64,000 bases of DNA from Neoarius graeffei (lineage: Eukaryota; Chordata; Actinopteri; Siluriformes; Ariidae). A model generated the notes under the pieces. It did not search any database. It worked only from the letters and a program-made list of their open reading frames with translations, and was not told the origin of the DNA. Shown here piece after piece: positions 49,637 through 60,930 of this stretch. The position numbers and the translations under genes were made by a program. Positions within the stretch are counted from its first letter, which is position 1. Each line of letters starts with the position of its first letter. The DNA lies in contig NC_083582.1 in NCBI RefSeq assembly GCF_027579695.1, forward strand, positions 7,615,878 to 7,679,877, given 5' to 3'.

Positions 49637-50230
49637 AGACCCCTTTCACATGACGTCACCGCGCCGCGAAATTTTGTTAGGCGCCATATTGGAAAACCAA
49701 GTACATGCACTCACAATATAAAACAAAGTACGAGCGAGAGTAAAGTGACACGATGGCTGGTAATTCTGGTTATGTGAGTACATTACATTACCAGCTGCAG
49801 AAAGGGCACGGTATGTGGAGAAACTGGCTGTGATTGATGGGTTTGACCCATATGATAAGACTCGCGGCAATGGAGAATGGAAACACAGGCTTTCGTCTAA
49901 ACGGGGGAACAGGGGCGCTGCGCCCTCTTACTCTCGGCGTGCGCCCCCTTACCGACTCCGTGAAAACATCCCAGCAACACTACGTGACAATGTGTCTGAT
50001 CATCAAATACGTTTTAATTGCTCCAAAAATATTCCAATCATAGTAGATACACCGCCAGACGGTGCAAAAACAATCCGAATTGGCGTTTTCCAGACTGAGG
50101 CGCCATGTTGTTTAGTTGTCGCGGCTGCTCTCGCGAGATTTGACATGGGTTACATACAAGGTCAGCTGACTTGTAGAGTGAGATTTCTCGAGACTGAATG
50201 ACCCTTCACCCACCGGCGCGGAAGCTTTTG
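49637..50230 (+). mobile_element. ISL2EU-like element, left end with coding exon
   Basis: Starts AGACCCCTTTCACATGACGT after an AT (49635-49636). The matching right terminus is ambiguous: 55898 shares the first 14 bases and an AT flank, while 52130 shares the next 45 (CATGACGTCACCGCGCCG and beyond). A coding exon lies at 49797-49890. The sequence is a mosaic of related elements. Confidence 0.55.
49797..49890 (+). pseudogene. YqaJ-type ISL2EU transposase exon fragment
   Basis: After a plausible acceptor (TTACCAG, 49793) the frame reads AERARYVEKLAVIDGFDPYD. The RxYxEKLxxIxGxDPY pattern is, as I recall, the N-terminal part of the YqaJ-containing protein of fish ISL2EU elements. It breaks off after about 35 residues. 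Confidence 0.5.
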
Positions 50231-50278
50231 ACAGAAGTAGTTCGCGAGTTGTTTTTGTTGACACTTGGGCATTTAAAG

Positions 50279-50380
50279 ATGTCATCCCGCGGCACGAAGC
50301 GGAAGAAAGCCAAAGACTGTCCGGGGCAGAAGAAGATTACTTCTTTCTTTTTCAATGTTGACAGACAATTTGTTACAATT
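50279..50380 (+). pseudogene. hAT/ZMYM-type N-terminal exon with PIP-box-like motif
   Basis: The frame begins MSSRGTKRKKAKDCPGQKKI and continues TSFFFNVDR. QKKITSFF fits the QxxI/LxxFF pattern of PCNA-interacting (PIP) boxes, common at the N-terminus of hAT transposases. Only this short exon remains. Confidence 0.45.
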
Positions 50381-50892
50381 TCCCTCTCAGATAGCCTCAG
50401 AATGTCCCATTGGAGCATTTTTCAAAGGCTTTGCACGGCGGGGGGGGGACAACGACAACCGGCACCATCCCCCCCCGCTTCGCTCCTTCGCCATGGTGAG
50501 CACCCTCATACTAAATTTTTCTAGAAAAAACCCTGGAAACATAAGGAGGACCAGACACCAATTCTGCCATCTGTTTGCTACCCAGACATTGTAAACTATT
50601 TGTTGTTTACACCCAGTGCCTACAAATCAAATCAAGTTTATTTGTATAGCGCTTTTAACAATAAACATTGTCGCAAAGCAGCTTTACAGAATTTGAACGA
50701 CTTAAAACATGAGCTAATTTTATCCCTAATCTATCCCCAATGAGCAAGCCTGTGGCGACGGTGGCAAGGAAAAACTCCCTCAGACGACATGAGGAAGAAA
50801 CCTCGAGAGGAACCAGACTCAAAAGGGAACCCGTCCTCATTTGGGCAACAACAGACAGCCTGACTATAATATTAACAGTTTTAACAGGTATA

Positions 50893-52713
50893 CCGTATTT
50901 TCTGGACTATAGAGCGCACCTGTATATAAGCCGCATCCGCTCTATTTTTAAAAAAAAATTAAAAAAAAGATATACAAGCCGCACCGGGCTATAAGCCGCA
51001 GATATCTATGTTGAAAAATTAGATATTTACTGCATGTACAGAACGATTTTGTACTGTAAATGTACATGTATGTACCTGAACAGATTCTTTCCGAACAGTG
51101 CCTTTTAACACGGCAGCAACTTTGCTGATTAAAACGGAACAGAACCAAGAGAAAATAACCGGGATTTATTTACCTTCATTTCTCCTGTGTTTGAAACCAC
51201 AAGTCACTTTAATCATCTTCGCTGGATTTGAAAATAATTACCAGTTAGTAATTTGTCGTGCGTGTTCTATCCAGGGCTTTGAACCGGTTCAAGGAACGAA
51301 AACGAAAACCGGGAACTTTTTCTATTTCACATGGAACAGAAACGAAACCAGAAACTTTATTATTTTTTATGTTCCGGAACAGAAACGCTTATTAAAAATA
51401 ATGGTAACCGGTTAATACCGGTTTTTATTTCGTTCCTCAAAGTTTCTGTAGCCTACAAATAGTCATTCTTCTCCTGCGCAAGTTTCTATGACCCGCTGGG
51501 GTTCACTTCCTGTGTGACGTTCGCTGATTGAATGGAGAGCGCGGGAAGGTGGACTGCTAGTGAGTAAATGCATTACTGAGTGTCTGAGCAAAGAAGAGCC
51601 TGAATGTTGCAACCTCCCTATTGGCTGTTTGTAAAAATGTATCAGTTGTTGCCCTTCCCACGGGAATCATCGCGGGCTCGAGAGACGAGACCTGACGAGT
51701 TAGTTCGTTGGTAGCAGAACAAAATGTCTGGACACAAATCGGGTTTTCAGAAAAGGAAAGAAAATAAATGGAGGGTCGAAAATACAAAAAAGGAGGCAGA
51801 AAATGCAAAACGAGTTTTAAGGTAGGACAAATGGTTAGTTTTCTGAGGCAGCCCGCCGTGGCTGCCTGCAGGCTTATTTATTATAGCCCATTTAGTTAAA
51901 ATAGTTGATATAAAATGTTTATAGTTATAGTTATGTGATGGTTGTCCTGATTTAGACTGTTTTTTTTGGGGGGGGGGCACGATGTTGCACCCGGGTCCAG
52001 ATTAGGGCAGAACCGGCCCTGGCTACATTTCAGGTGTAGTTTATGAATGTATGTACTTGCATAGATGTGTACTTCCAATATGGCGCCTAACAAAATCTCG
52101 CGGCGCGGTGACGTCATGCGGTAGCCCTCTATAGGGCCTGACTAGCCTTTGGTAACACACTAAACGAATTCTCTTTCATTTTTGGCACTTTTTCTGTTTG
52201 TGTAGATGGGAAGACATACTGAGAATCCAAATCGCCAACATTTGAACTAATAATTGTTTTGAATTATTTCTTGTCTTATTTAATGAAGGTTGTAATAGAA
52301 TTAGTCTACATTTGGCTTAAGCTGGATGAGACAGAGACATAATTTTATAGCCATTTGTTAAACAGCTGAGAGGGAACGTAATTAACCGTTCCGGGAACGA
52401 AATTTTTTTGTTCTAACTGGTTCGGGAACGTCTATTTAATGGTGGAACCCAAAACCGGAAACGTTAAAATTCCGTTTCTGTTCGGAACGAACCAATAGGA
52501 AAAAAATTCCGGTTCAAAGCCCTGGTTCTATCTGCTAAAGATCTGCTAATTCTTCTTTGCATTGATTTTTCGTCTATCTTATTTTTGATTCTACTTCCGG
52601 TTAGAGCGCCCCTAGCGGTGGAAGAAAAATCCACAGAATAGCCGCACCTTTGTATAAGCCGCATGGTTCAAAACCTAGGAAAAAAGTAGCGGCTTATAGT
52701 CCAGAAAATACGG
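50893..52713. mobile_element. TA-flanked DNA transposon (CCGTATTTTCTGGACTATA ends) with nested hAT
   Basis: Inverted ends CCGTATTTTCTGGACTATA and complement, TA on both sides (50891-50892, 52714-52715), and AAGCCGC words repeated inside both ends. Without the hAT insert it is about 560 bp. The TA duplication suggests Tc1/mariner-type, but no transposase is left. Confidence 0.7.
51272..52524. mobile_element. hAT element, 8-bp TSD GTTCTATC
   Basis: Ends CAGGGCTTTGAACCGG...CCGGTTCAAAGCCCTG with a perfect 8-bp duplication (51264-51271, 52525-52532). GGAACGAA-type words repeat at both ends. The interior contains a right terminus of an ISL2EU-like element near 52080-52130 and poly-G/C tracts; no transposase. 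Confidence 0.85.
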
Positions 52714-52876
52714 TAACCCTCAACTGTCCTCATGGGGCCGTCCTTCACAGGAGCGGTGCGATAAAACTCCGACCAGACACAGGGCACCAGGATGGATCAA
52801 GCAGGTCCGAGGGGCAGAAGAGGCCAGCATCTCAATCCCAGGATCAACATGTAACTCAGAGGGACAGATTGGGGGG

Positions 52877-52914
<38 letters not shown>

Positions 52915-53269
52915 AAACACAGGTTGTTAGGTATGCCCTAAAAATGACAAGTATTAAATCTGTGTGGTAGGCTCGCAGAGACGAGAGTCTTTACATCAGG
53001 CATAACACACAACAATGGCATGTTAATATGGTAAAATATATCATGACCTGCTCTGGCTGGATGCTTGATTGGGTGATGGGAGCACACTCCTCAGCAAGGA
53101 TGAGATGCAGATGGGACCCTTAGGGCTGGCCAAGACAATTCAGTTACATTTCACTGGGTCTGGGACATGCGACAGAATGTCTGACGGCCGATTCCCTGCA
53201 GGCTACGATAGCCAGTCGAGGTCTCCACCCTCTCCACCAAAAGATTTCCTGTTGACTCCATGTAACTCA

Positions 53270-53882
53270 GGCTGCTGGGCCATAGAAGGTTCACGCTGCA
53301 CGCTACACGCTACATGTTCACGTGAAGAACCGGACCCTGGGCCATTAAACTTCATGCTTGGATGTTCACGTGTTGCGTCTGTTCTACTTTGACCGAGTAA
53401 CCAACAATACGGACTCTTCGGATGACGACGATTGCCTCATTCTGCTTTTACTGAGACAGAGGAAGAGAAAAAGGAACAGAATTTGGAGCCGAGAACACTT
53501 CCTTCTGAGAGAAACCCGTGGTGAATTTCACCGAACATTCTATAATCTGCTTGACAATCCCGATGAAGAACTATTTTTCAATTATACCATTCAATTATAT
53601 TTTTTCTGAAGTTTTCCCCTGAAAGCATAGAGTTATCTCCCTAGACCCGTTCTGATTGGCTGGCGCGGCGGTGACCGCATGCATTGACTGGAATTTCCAT
53701 CTTCACGCCTAGAAAAAAGTGTGCATGTTCATTTCACGCTTCACGCGTGAAGTGTGCAGCGTGCAACGTGAACGCCGTTCTATGGCCCAGAGCAAGTCAT
53801 GCTACGTTTGTCCACTTTTCTTTACACGCGTGTAGCGTGTAGTGTGCAGCATGCAGCGTGAACCTTCTATGGCCCAGCAGCC
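53270..53882. mobile_element. PIF/Harbinger element with 5' transposase fragment
   Basis: Ends GGCTGCTGGGCCATAGAAGG and complement, flanked by TCA (53267-53269, 53883-53885). Repeated CACGCTACACGCT-like words lie inside both ends. The frame from about 53391 to 53607 encodes DSSDDDDCLILLLLRQRKRK followed by FLLRETRGEFHRTFYNLLDN, the acidic, basic and FH...LL layout at the N-terminus of fish Harbinger transposases; the DDE domain is absent. Confidence 0.8.
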
Positions 53883-53885
53883 TCA

Positions 53886-55088
53886 GACCCCGTCCACACG
53901 TAGCCGGGTATCTGCTAAATCGAAGATATTTTTCTACGTTTTGGCCTGTCATCCACATGGAAACACATCAAAAACGAATATTTAAAAAAACTCCGGGCAA
54001 AGTGAAGATTTTTGAAAACTCCGTGTATGCCTTTTCGTGTAGACAGAGATAACCGGAGTTTTGCGTTTTAGAACGTCACAATCTGCGCCAAAAAATGACA
54101 ACAAATCTGCCCTGACGTCAAACGTGTGACCTTTGTTTACTGCAGAAGGCAGATTAAGCATGGACTTAAGCTAGCCGCACACCACGGCGATCCACGCGGT
54201 ACCGAACCGACCCATTTCAGAGCCGACTCCCGACTGTTGACGAGTGCAGTCGCGATTGAAGCGACACGTGACAACTTAATAGCTTTGTGATTGGCTATTG
54301 GATATAGTTACTGTTAAATCCAACACTTGAAGATGCTACAGGCTGAATTACAAATGACACAACATGGAATATGTAGTGCACTATCTAGGCTGCATGAGCT
54401 ATTATTTCCAGTCTTAAATAGTGCACTTATATAGGGGAGTTAAAGCGATTTGGAATTCAGCCACACAACTTGAGCAGAGTGGCTTTCCAGCCCACCGTGT
54501 CTATGGATAAAGCTTCAGTCTATGGAATTACAGTATATACCTGCATTAGGTGCTACCAACACGTATTTCTCGTGCTAGAAATTGTGTTTAATGATGTCAC
54601 GTGTTATATGCGAAAGATATGATTGGCTATTGCTCGCGACTCTCGCCGATCAGTCTGGCTCCCGATTAGTTTTTCGAATCGGCTGCGAGATGAGTCGGTA
54701 CCATCGAAAACTAGTCTTTACGCCTGACTCGCGACTTCAGTTGGCTCGGTATGCTGAAAATCGGCGTAGTGTGCGGCTAGCTAAAGAGTAATGGATCGGA
54801 GTAGTGCCTTGAAAGCATTAATTATTGTGCAGGTGCTATTTACATGTTTAATTTTAGAAGCCCAACTACTGCTCCAAGAGCACAGGCGATGTGATTAGGG
54901 GGTAGGATTTGGGGAAATAACCATCTACAGGTTTGGAATGCTTATGAATGTGATTGAAAACGCAGATGTTCGGTTATGTGTGGAAGGGATTTTTTTCGAA
55001 GACGAGGTGGTGTGGATAAAACATTTTTATAAACGGAGGGGGGGAAAATGTTCGGTTTTAAAAATACCCGGCTACGTGTGTACATGGC
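53886..55088. mobile_element. Element with CACACGTAGCCGGGTA ends
   Basis: CACACGTAGCCGGGTA near 53896 pairs with TACCCGGCTACGTGTG near 55065. The exact ends and duplications could not be fixed. It holds the nested element at 54170-54781 and no recognisable ORF. Confidence 0.5.
54170..54781. mobile_element. 612-bp Harbinger-like MITE (GCTAGCCGCACAC ends)
   Basis: Inverted ends GCTAGCCGCACAC...GTGTGCGGCTAGC, flanked by TAA on both sides (54167-54169, 54782-54784). Non-coding. The 3-bp TAA duplication fits PIF/Harbinger. Confidence 0.75.
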
Positions 55089-55194
55089 ATCAGAGGGACA
55101 GATTTGGGGTGGGGGGGAGGGAAAGAAAAAAACAGGTTGTTAGGTATGCCCAATGTCACCTGAATAAGTAGGAGCAGTATACATTCTGTCGCAT

Positions 55195-55898
55195 GCCTAC
55201 ACTCAGTGTTCAAACTATGCCGATATTTTCGGGGGGCCCCTTTTTTTCCCTTGGGGGTGTGTGTGCTTGCGCTTGTCTCGGAGCGCGGATCTCCAAACAC
55301 ATGAGAAGCCTATCTTACGCACATATCACGCGGACTCCACACCTCCACACACGCATCGCGTCTGAAGTCATAACTCATCAGGGGAAATCGTGTCCGCATT
55401 GGCATGTTCAAAAAACAACCTCGCGTCAACAATGATACCACACGCAAGAACAAAAAACAGTCAGGCTACTCAACAACCAACCTGGCAGCAGCGAGCAAGC
55501 CCCAAACCATCCTAAATTATTATTATTAAATTGTAGAAGTCTGGGAGGCTTGCTCCTCATACAGTTATCAACTTGGGGCCACTTTAGCATGTTTTAAATC
55601 TGAATTTCTTGCGTTTGCTTACCTCAAAGTGTCCGCAGATCATGCACAGACTTATCCATTATATCCACAGTTTTTTGCCAAGTCTCACACAGGTTTCTCT
55701 CAAGTCTACTGTTGGGCCAATAAATCATAAATAAAACAGCTCAGATTTGTTTGTTTAAGTCGTTTGCCACTCCACTTTATTCTTGTGGGTTCACATACCG
55801 CTGCCGTTATTATCCCCTTATCACGAGTTTGTTGGTCTTCCAAAATGGCGCAGGGTCTGTTTACTTCCGGTTTCGGGTGACGTCAGTGAAAGGGGTCT
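55195..55898. mobile_element. ISL2EU-like element, right part
   Basis: Shares 55200-55480 with 57535-57810 and, inverted, with 8030-8250. It ends AGTGAAAGGGGTCT followed by AT (55899-55900). No ORF recognised. Confidence 0.55.
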
Positions 55899-57225
55899 AT
55901 ACATGCACCATTCTGCTAGGTTGTTGACGTTACGGACACTACATTAAAAGATGTAACGGGATAGATCCACTTAAAACACCTCAAAAGCAAATGTTGATGG
56001 GGCAACGAACTGTTATGCCATAAAGTGCCCTGTCGAATGTTACAATTGAGTATAGTTACATATATTTGCTGGGTCTTCTAGTTATGTGACACGTTATCAG
56101 GGACCCCGATATTAGACAGAGAAACACAAAATTTCACAACACTTTATTAAAGCTCCAATTATTGGGCTCACAAAACATCATTTTATGCATAGTATCGGCT
56201 TATTATACTAGTTCCTTAATTAATTGACAGTTGGTTGTCCTTTCCATCAAAGATTACATAGCTTATATACTTGTTGAACAGTGTTACACATAACGTTACG
56301 GACACTACACCCGTTACGGACACTACATATTGCAAATATATCTATTAATATAACAACTAAAGACGTATGGATATGTAACTAGAGCCCTACATGAGGCCAA
56401 CAGGACCAATGCATGTCATAATCACCAAAAATGGTAAAAAATTCTGCAGCATTCTGTTACAGCAAGACCGTTACGGACACTACAGAAAACAACGGAAACG
56501 ACACGCAAAATCTTTGGCATGTGAATTTTGCAAATGTATGCCCCCAGCAACAAGGTTTTTGTATCAAATCATATCACACACTACATAAAATGTCTGTATT
56601 TAATTTAAAGTGTTTATTAAAATGCATTAAATAAGATTTCTCAGGCCATTTTCGACTTTGCAGTGACAAAGAAAACAAATTAGGTTCAGCACCTCCCACT
56701 GACAAAACTATTGTGAAAGATTTCATTTTTATCGGAATTCCGTGATTCAGCTGTCAACTTGTTCCTCAAAAATCTGCTGATTTACTAAAACAGTTAGTGT
56801 TTGACAAATTATTGCCAAGTTTAAGCAGCAATGATGCATTCTGGGGTATTAAATCAAATGAACATGCGTTACGTGGTGAAAATGTGCAATATGAAGAGTT
56901 TGTCTGATAAAAAAAACTGAAACATGGATTCAGTGGTGGTAAATTATGATCTGGCTTTAAAATGTCATACATTGGCAATGATAGTCTACCATTACAACAT
57001 ATGAAATAGTTTAATAAACATAAATAGAAGGCTGTTACATAGTGTTACATGATCTCAAACAAGTAGGTACATCTGATTGTGGCTGACCCGAATATATTAC
57101 ACATCTGTGTTGACGCTGTCAGTGACAGGAGCTGCTAAACGACTCCACCCGTTTCTACAGAACTGCACTATCCACAACTCATACAGCCATCAGTGTTACA
57201 CTGACTCGTCCCTAATTCATAGGCT
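55899..57225. other. Unassigned 1.3 kb with a repeated 15-bp motif
   Basis: No gene or transposon ends recognised. GTTACGGACACTACA occurs four times (about 55930, 56296, 56313, 56469). Short ORFs here (up to 70 codons) have no recognisable domain. Confidence 0.4.
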
Positions 57226-57227
57226 AT

Positions 57228-58448
57228 TGACCCTTCCCACTCACGTGACCTTCGTAAACGCGACCGCCATTTTGGACATAAAGAAATAACGGTTTATGGC
57301 ACAGACCCTTTCGGTTCTCGCTCATCTAGCTGCTACAATGACTGCTTAGACTGCAACAATAATACCTAACACACATTTAAGTATCCGTCGTAAAGACGTG
57401 AAACTCATCTAGTGACGAGTGTGTTCATTGATAAGCTAACACAATCTAAAAGTAGACATACCATCACACTGCCCTGGCGCTGTGTACAGTTTACCTTCTA
57501 TGGTTTGTGCACTCACTATTTGCCATTACTTTCTCCAACCCAGTGTTCGAACTATGCCGATATTTTCGGGGGGTCCCTTTTTTTCCCTTGGGGGGTGGGG
57601 GGTGCTTGCACTTGCGCTTGTCTCAGAGCGCGGATCTCCAAACACATGAGAAGCCTATCTTACGCACATATCACGCGGACTCCACACACGCATCGCGTCT
57701 GAAGTCATAACTCATCAGGGGAAATCGTGTCCGCATTGGCATGTTCAAAAAACAACCTCGCGTCAACAATGATACCACACGCAAGAACAAAAAAACAGTC
57801 AGGCTACTCAACACATCTGATCCACAGCAGCACCAAAGCATCGCTGGAAATCATGTCAACAACCAATCTTCCATTTCAACACGCGTCAACAAACAAATGG
57901 CACCACAAACATGAACGAATCGGTCAGGCTACCGATTCCAAACCCACAGCAGACGAATAATTAAATTCATCTTACCTTAAAGCAGAATCGACCACAAAGG
58001 AAGTGTGTTGGCACTGTTGGCACACTTCCTTTCTACTAGTTTGTGTCCCTAACCTGGCAGCAGCAATCGTTGTCATATCGGTTTATTTTATCTTTGATGT
58101 AAACACAACACTTCGGATATGCAAATGCTTCCCGTTACACACGATTGCTATGTCAATAAACATCATTTTGCCAATATTTTCGAGACCATCCATCTTCTCC
58201 GTCCGTCAGCATCTGTCGGGATGCGATAAAATGATAAATCTTGCCTTGTGTGTTGATGGTTACTACATCCAGGTGCACAACAATATAATGGCATGATGGA
58301 AGTCTTGCTGAAAGTAAAAACTTTCTTTGATGGCTATATTCCTTTCGATGCTTCGCCGTCGTTCCTCGTTGTTGGCTGTGGTAGACTACTGGTAGTTCAT
58401 GTCCAAAATGGCAGCCGCATTTGTCGTGACGTCACGTGGGATGGGTCA
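57228..58448. mobile_element. ISL2EU-like element, complete ends
   Basis: TGACCCTTCCCACTCACGTG on the left pairs with CACGTGGGATGGGTCA on the right, flanked by AT (57226-57227, 58449-58450). The subterminal GCCATTTTGGAC/GTCCAAAATGGC words are also inverted. The interior relates it to 7575-9511 and 55195-55898. No transposase ORF. Confidence 0.75.
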
Positions 58449-58547
58449 ATACACGCCGGAGAAGCAAATCATTTATAAAACAACGCAGTGTATTTTTCCA
58501 TAAGCCACAGAGAGTCAGTTAGAGCTCAGCTGTTCGTTATCACAGAG

Positions 58548-59099
58548 TAGGGCTTTGACTTCGAACTTCGAGATTCGAATACAATTCGAATGTTGTGAAA
58601 AAAAGAGATGTTCGAACGAATATTAGGCAGCTCTAAATATTCGAACCTGTATATGGTATCATTAGGCATAATTCTTTTATTTTTGTGAATGTGGTTGTAA
58701 ACATTTTCAGTTCAGGTCGCAGGTTTTTTTTTTTAACGTCTGTGGAATTTATGTGAATCGCGAAGGTCATTGTCTTTTGTCTTATCTGGGCACCTGTAGA
58801 CGTTAGCGTCAAGCTGGCACGCATTGAACAATGGAGTCAGATGCTAGCACGTTGGAGATTTGGACTCCGGAGAATTTAAAAAGTGATGTGTGGTGCTATT
58901 TTGGATTCGAAAAAAAAAGATGGAGAATGCGATTAAAAAAAAGGTTACCTGTAAAATATGTGGAAACAAATTGGCCTATCAATCAACAACTTCAAACTTG
59001 AGGGCCCACTTGAAGACATTGCACGCGGGAGCGCTAGAAAGTGAGAGGGGGCTTTTTCTGCAGATATTTGGTTGGTTTTTGTACACCTGATGTTATAAG
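58548..59099 (+). mobile_element. hAT (ZBED-like) element 5' end
   Basis: Begins TAGGGCTTTGACTTCGAACT with TTCGAA-rich subterminal sequence, then a BED-finger exon. It is interrupted by Harbinger copy 4 at 59100, and only AAATGA of its continuation is inside the window. Its right end is not in view. Confidence 0.6.
58831..59052 (+). pseudogene. BED zinc finger exon, frameshifted
   Basis: The ATG at 58831 opens MESDASTLEIWTPENLKSDV and WCYFGF, then a shift in the A-run near 58912 moves to the frame reading VTCKICGNKLAYQ, TSNLRAHLKTLHAG. The aromatic pair, CxxC and H...H are the BED finger ligands. The catalytic domain is not in the window. Confidence 0.7.
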
Positions 59100-60100
59100 G
59101 GCTACGTTCACACTGCAGGCTGAAGTGACTCAAATCCGATCTTTTCGCCCATATGTGACCTGTATCCGATCTTTTATTGACAATATGAACGACACAGATC
59201 CGATTTTTTCAAATCCGACCCAGGCCGTTTGGATATGTGGTGCTAATTCCGATTCCTATCCGATCTTTTCATATGCGACTTCAGTCTGAACCGCCAGGTC
59301 GCATTCATCCGACTTACACGTCATCAACAAGCCACAAACGTCACTATTCCGCGCTGAAGTAGGCGGCGGGTCTCTCAAAAAAAGTTACAACAACATGGCG
59401 CATAATCACGGGCGCAGATAGAGGGGGGGACGAGTCATATTTAAATTCACCTCGTTCGGTCCCCCCCACTTATAGGGAGGAAAAAACGTCTATTCTGTCT
59501 TTCTTTGCATAAGGCAAACCTCACGGAAAAATCAAAAGACTAATCACCATTCGGTTTATTGAGGTGCACAGCAGTACAGACATAGTTGCAACAACTCACA
59601 TAAAACAAAACAAAGACTGATATTCGGTTGGTTGAGCTGCGCAGACTGCACAGGTTGCGAGCTCGAGCTTGGTTGCTATGGTTACTAACAACAAGTTTGA
59701 CAGGCATGTTGGGGTTGGTTTGCTGGCAGCTTTGTCCCCCCCCCCCCTGTTTTTTGTCCCCCCCAGTTCAAAAAACGTATCTGCGCCCCTGCGCATGACA
59801 TCAATGCGAGGGACGCTTCGGGCTGTGAAGGTTCTGAATCTTCTCAATGGAAGGACGCAGAGGTTAGGGAGCTGATTTCCATTTGGGGGGATACAGCTAT
59901 TCAAGCTAGATTGGATGAGTCATACCGCAACCGGGTAAGGTATTAGGCAGAGACCCGTCCACCCGTAAATTTGACGGGCGATTGCCGATTTCAACGGGCA
60001 AGTATACACACAGACGGATACTGAAACGGACGATAATGCCGAAAATTTTCGCACATGAATACTCCCACATGTCATCCGATAAATCCAGTTATGTTCCGCC

Positions 60101-60453
60101 CACACACGGACTGGCCATCGGGAGTAGCGGGAGTTTTCCCGGTGGGCCGGTGGTTCAGTGTGGGCCGGCGGAGAAAAAAAAAAACAAAAAAACAGTTGCG
60201 CGCTGGCCTTTAATATGATAAGCAATGTTAACAGTTTCTTTAAGAAACTGTTAACATTGCTTATTACAGTTGCGCGCTGGCCTTTAATATGATAAGCAAT
60301 GTTAACAGTTTCTTAAAGAAACTGTTAACATTGCTTATCATATTAAAGGCCAGCGTGCAACTGTTTTTTTTTTTTTTTTCCTCCGCCGGCCCACGCTGAA
60401 CCACCGGCCCACCGGGAAAACTCCTGCTACTCCCGATGGCCAGTCCGTGTGTG
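60101..60453. mobile_element. 353-bp foldback hAT MITE, TSD GTTCCGCC
   Basis: Ends CACACACGGACTGGCCATCG and complement, 8-bp duplication GTTCCGCC (60093-60100, 60454-60461). The centre contains a direct repeat of about 60 bp that itself contains inverted TTAACAGTTTCTTTAAGAAA sequences, giving two stacked hairpins. Confidence 0.88.
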
Positions 60454-60701
60454 GTTCCGCCATCATTTACAAATCGTAAGAAACACAGTTTAATACAAAA
60501 AATACTGAAAACTTGAAATGAAAAATCAGAATATTTCATCACTTCCGCCATTTTGGCCCGCACTGAACCTTGTAACATGCGGACTGAATAAATCGCGAAT
60601 TCTGATTGGTCGAAAATTGCCAAACACCCTGCGTTGTAGTTTCCTCTTTCTTGGCGGGAGAACTGCATTTTTTTTTTGCTGACTCACTCTTCTGGATCAA
60701 G

Positions 60702-60773
60702 ATGAATCCCAACAAACGCCCCAAATTGAATGTTACAAAAATTGATTCGTTTTTCCACAAAAAGACAGAAAAG
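60702..60773 (+). CDS. hAT transposase exon 1
   Basis: 24 codons, MNPNKRPKLNVTKIDSFFHK and KTEK, then the donor AAG|GTATGT. The basic head and IDSFF motif are typical N-terminal features of ZNF862/ZMYM-like hAT proteins. It joins exon 2 in frame at AAA of 60931. Confidence 0.85.
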
Positions 60774-60930
60774 GTATGTGTGATACATTGATTAACAAGG
60801 GGGTTTCATGGGGGTATGTGGCTGTATTCCTGAGAATACAATAACATAGGACTCAAAGTATTCACCTGGAAAATGAGGTGCAGTTTTCAAATATCTGTAG
60901 GCCCTAACAGTACAACATTTGATATTTCAG

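Larger units (their letters stand above)
50617..53060. repeat. Interspersed repeat split by nested elements
   Basis: The sequence around 50626-50890 (CAAGTTTATTTGTATAGCGC, GCAAAGCAGCTTTACAGA, AAAAACTCCCTCAGACGACA) is a familiar high-copy fish repeat. It resumes at 52716 (CAACTGTCCTCATGGGG) after a TA-flanked insertion, and a further short part, GAGGGACAGATT...GGTTGTTAGGTATGCCC, is present at 52857-52945 and again at 55089-55150. A (GA)n run lies at 52872-52911. Class unknown to me. Confidence 0.5.

Noticed and set aside
50198-50524. A host gene at the MSSRGTKRKK frame
   Set aside because: Only a short N-terminal exon with a PIP-box-like motif is present, in transposon-rich sequence; it fits a transposase remnant better.
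49637-55898. A single 6.3-kb ISL2EU element
   Set aside because: The termini share only the first 14 bases, and a better match to the subterminal sequence lies at 52130 inside a separate hAT element; a mosaic is more likely.
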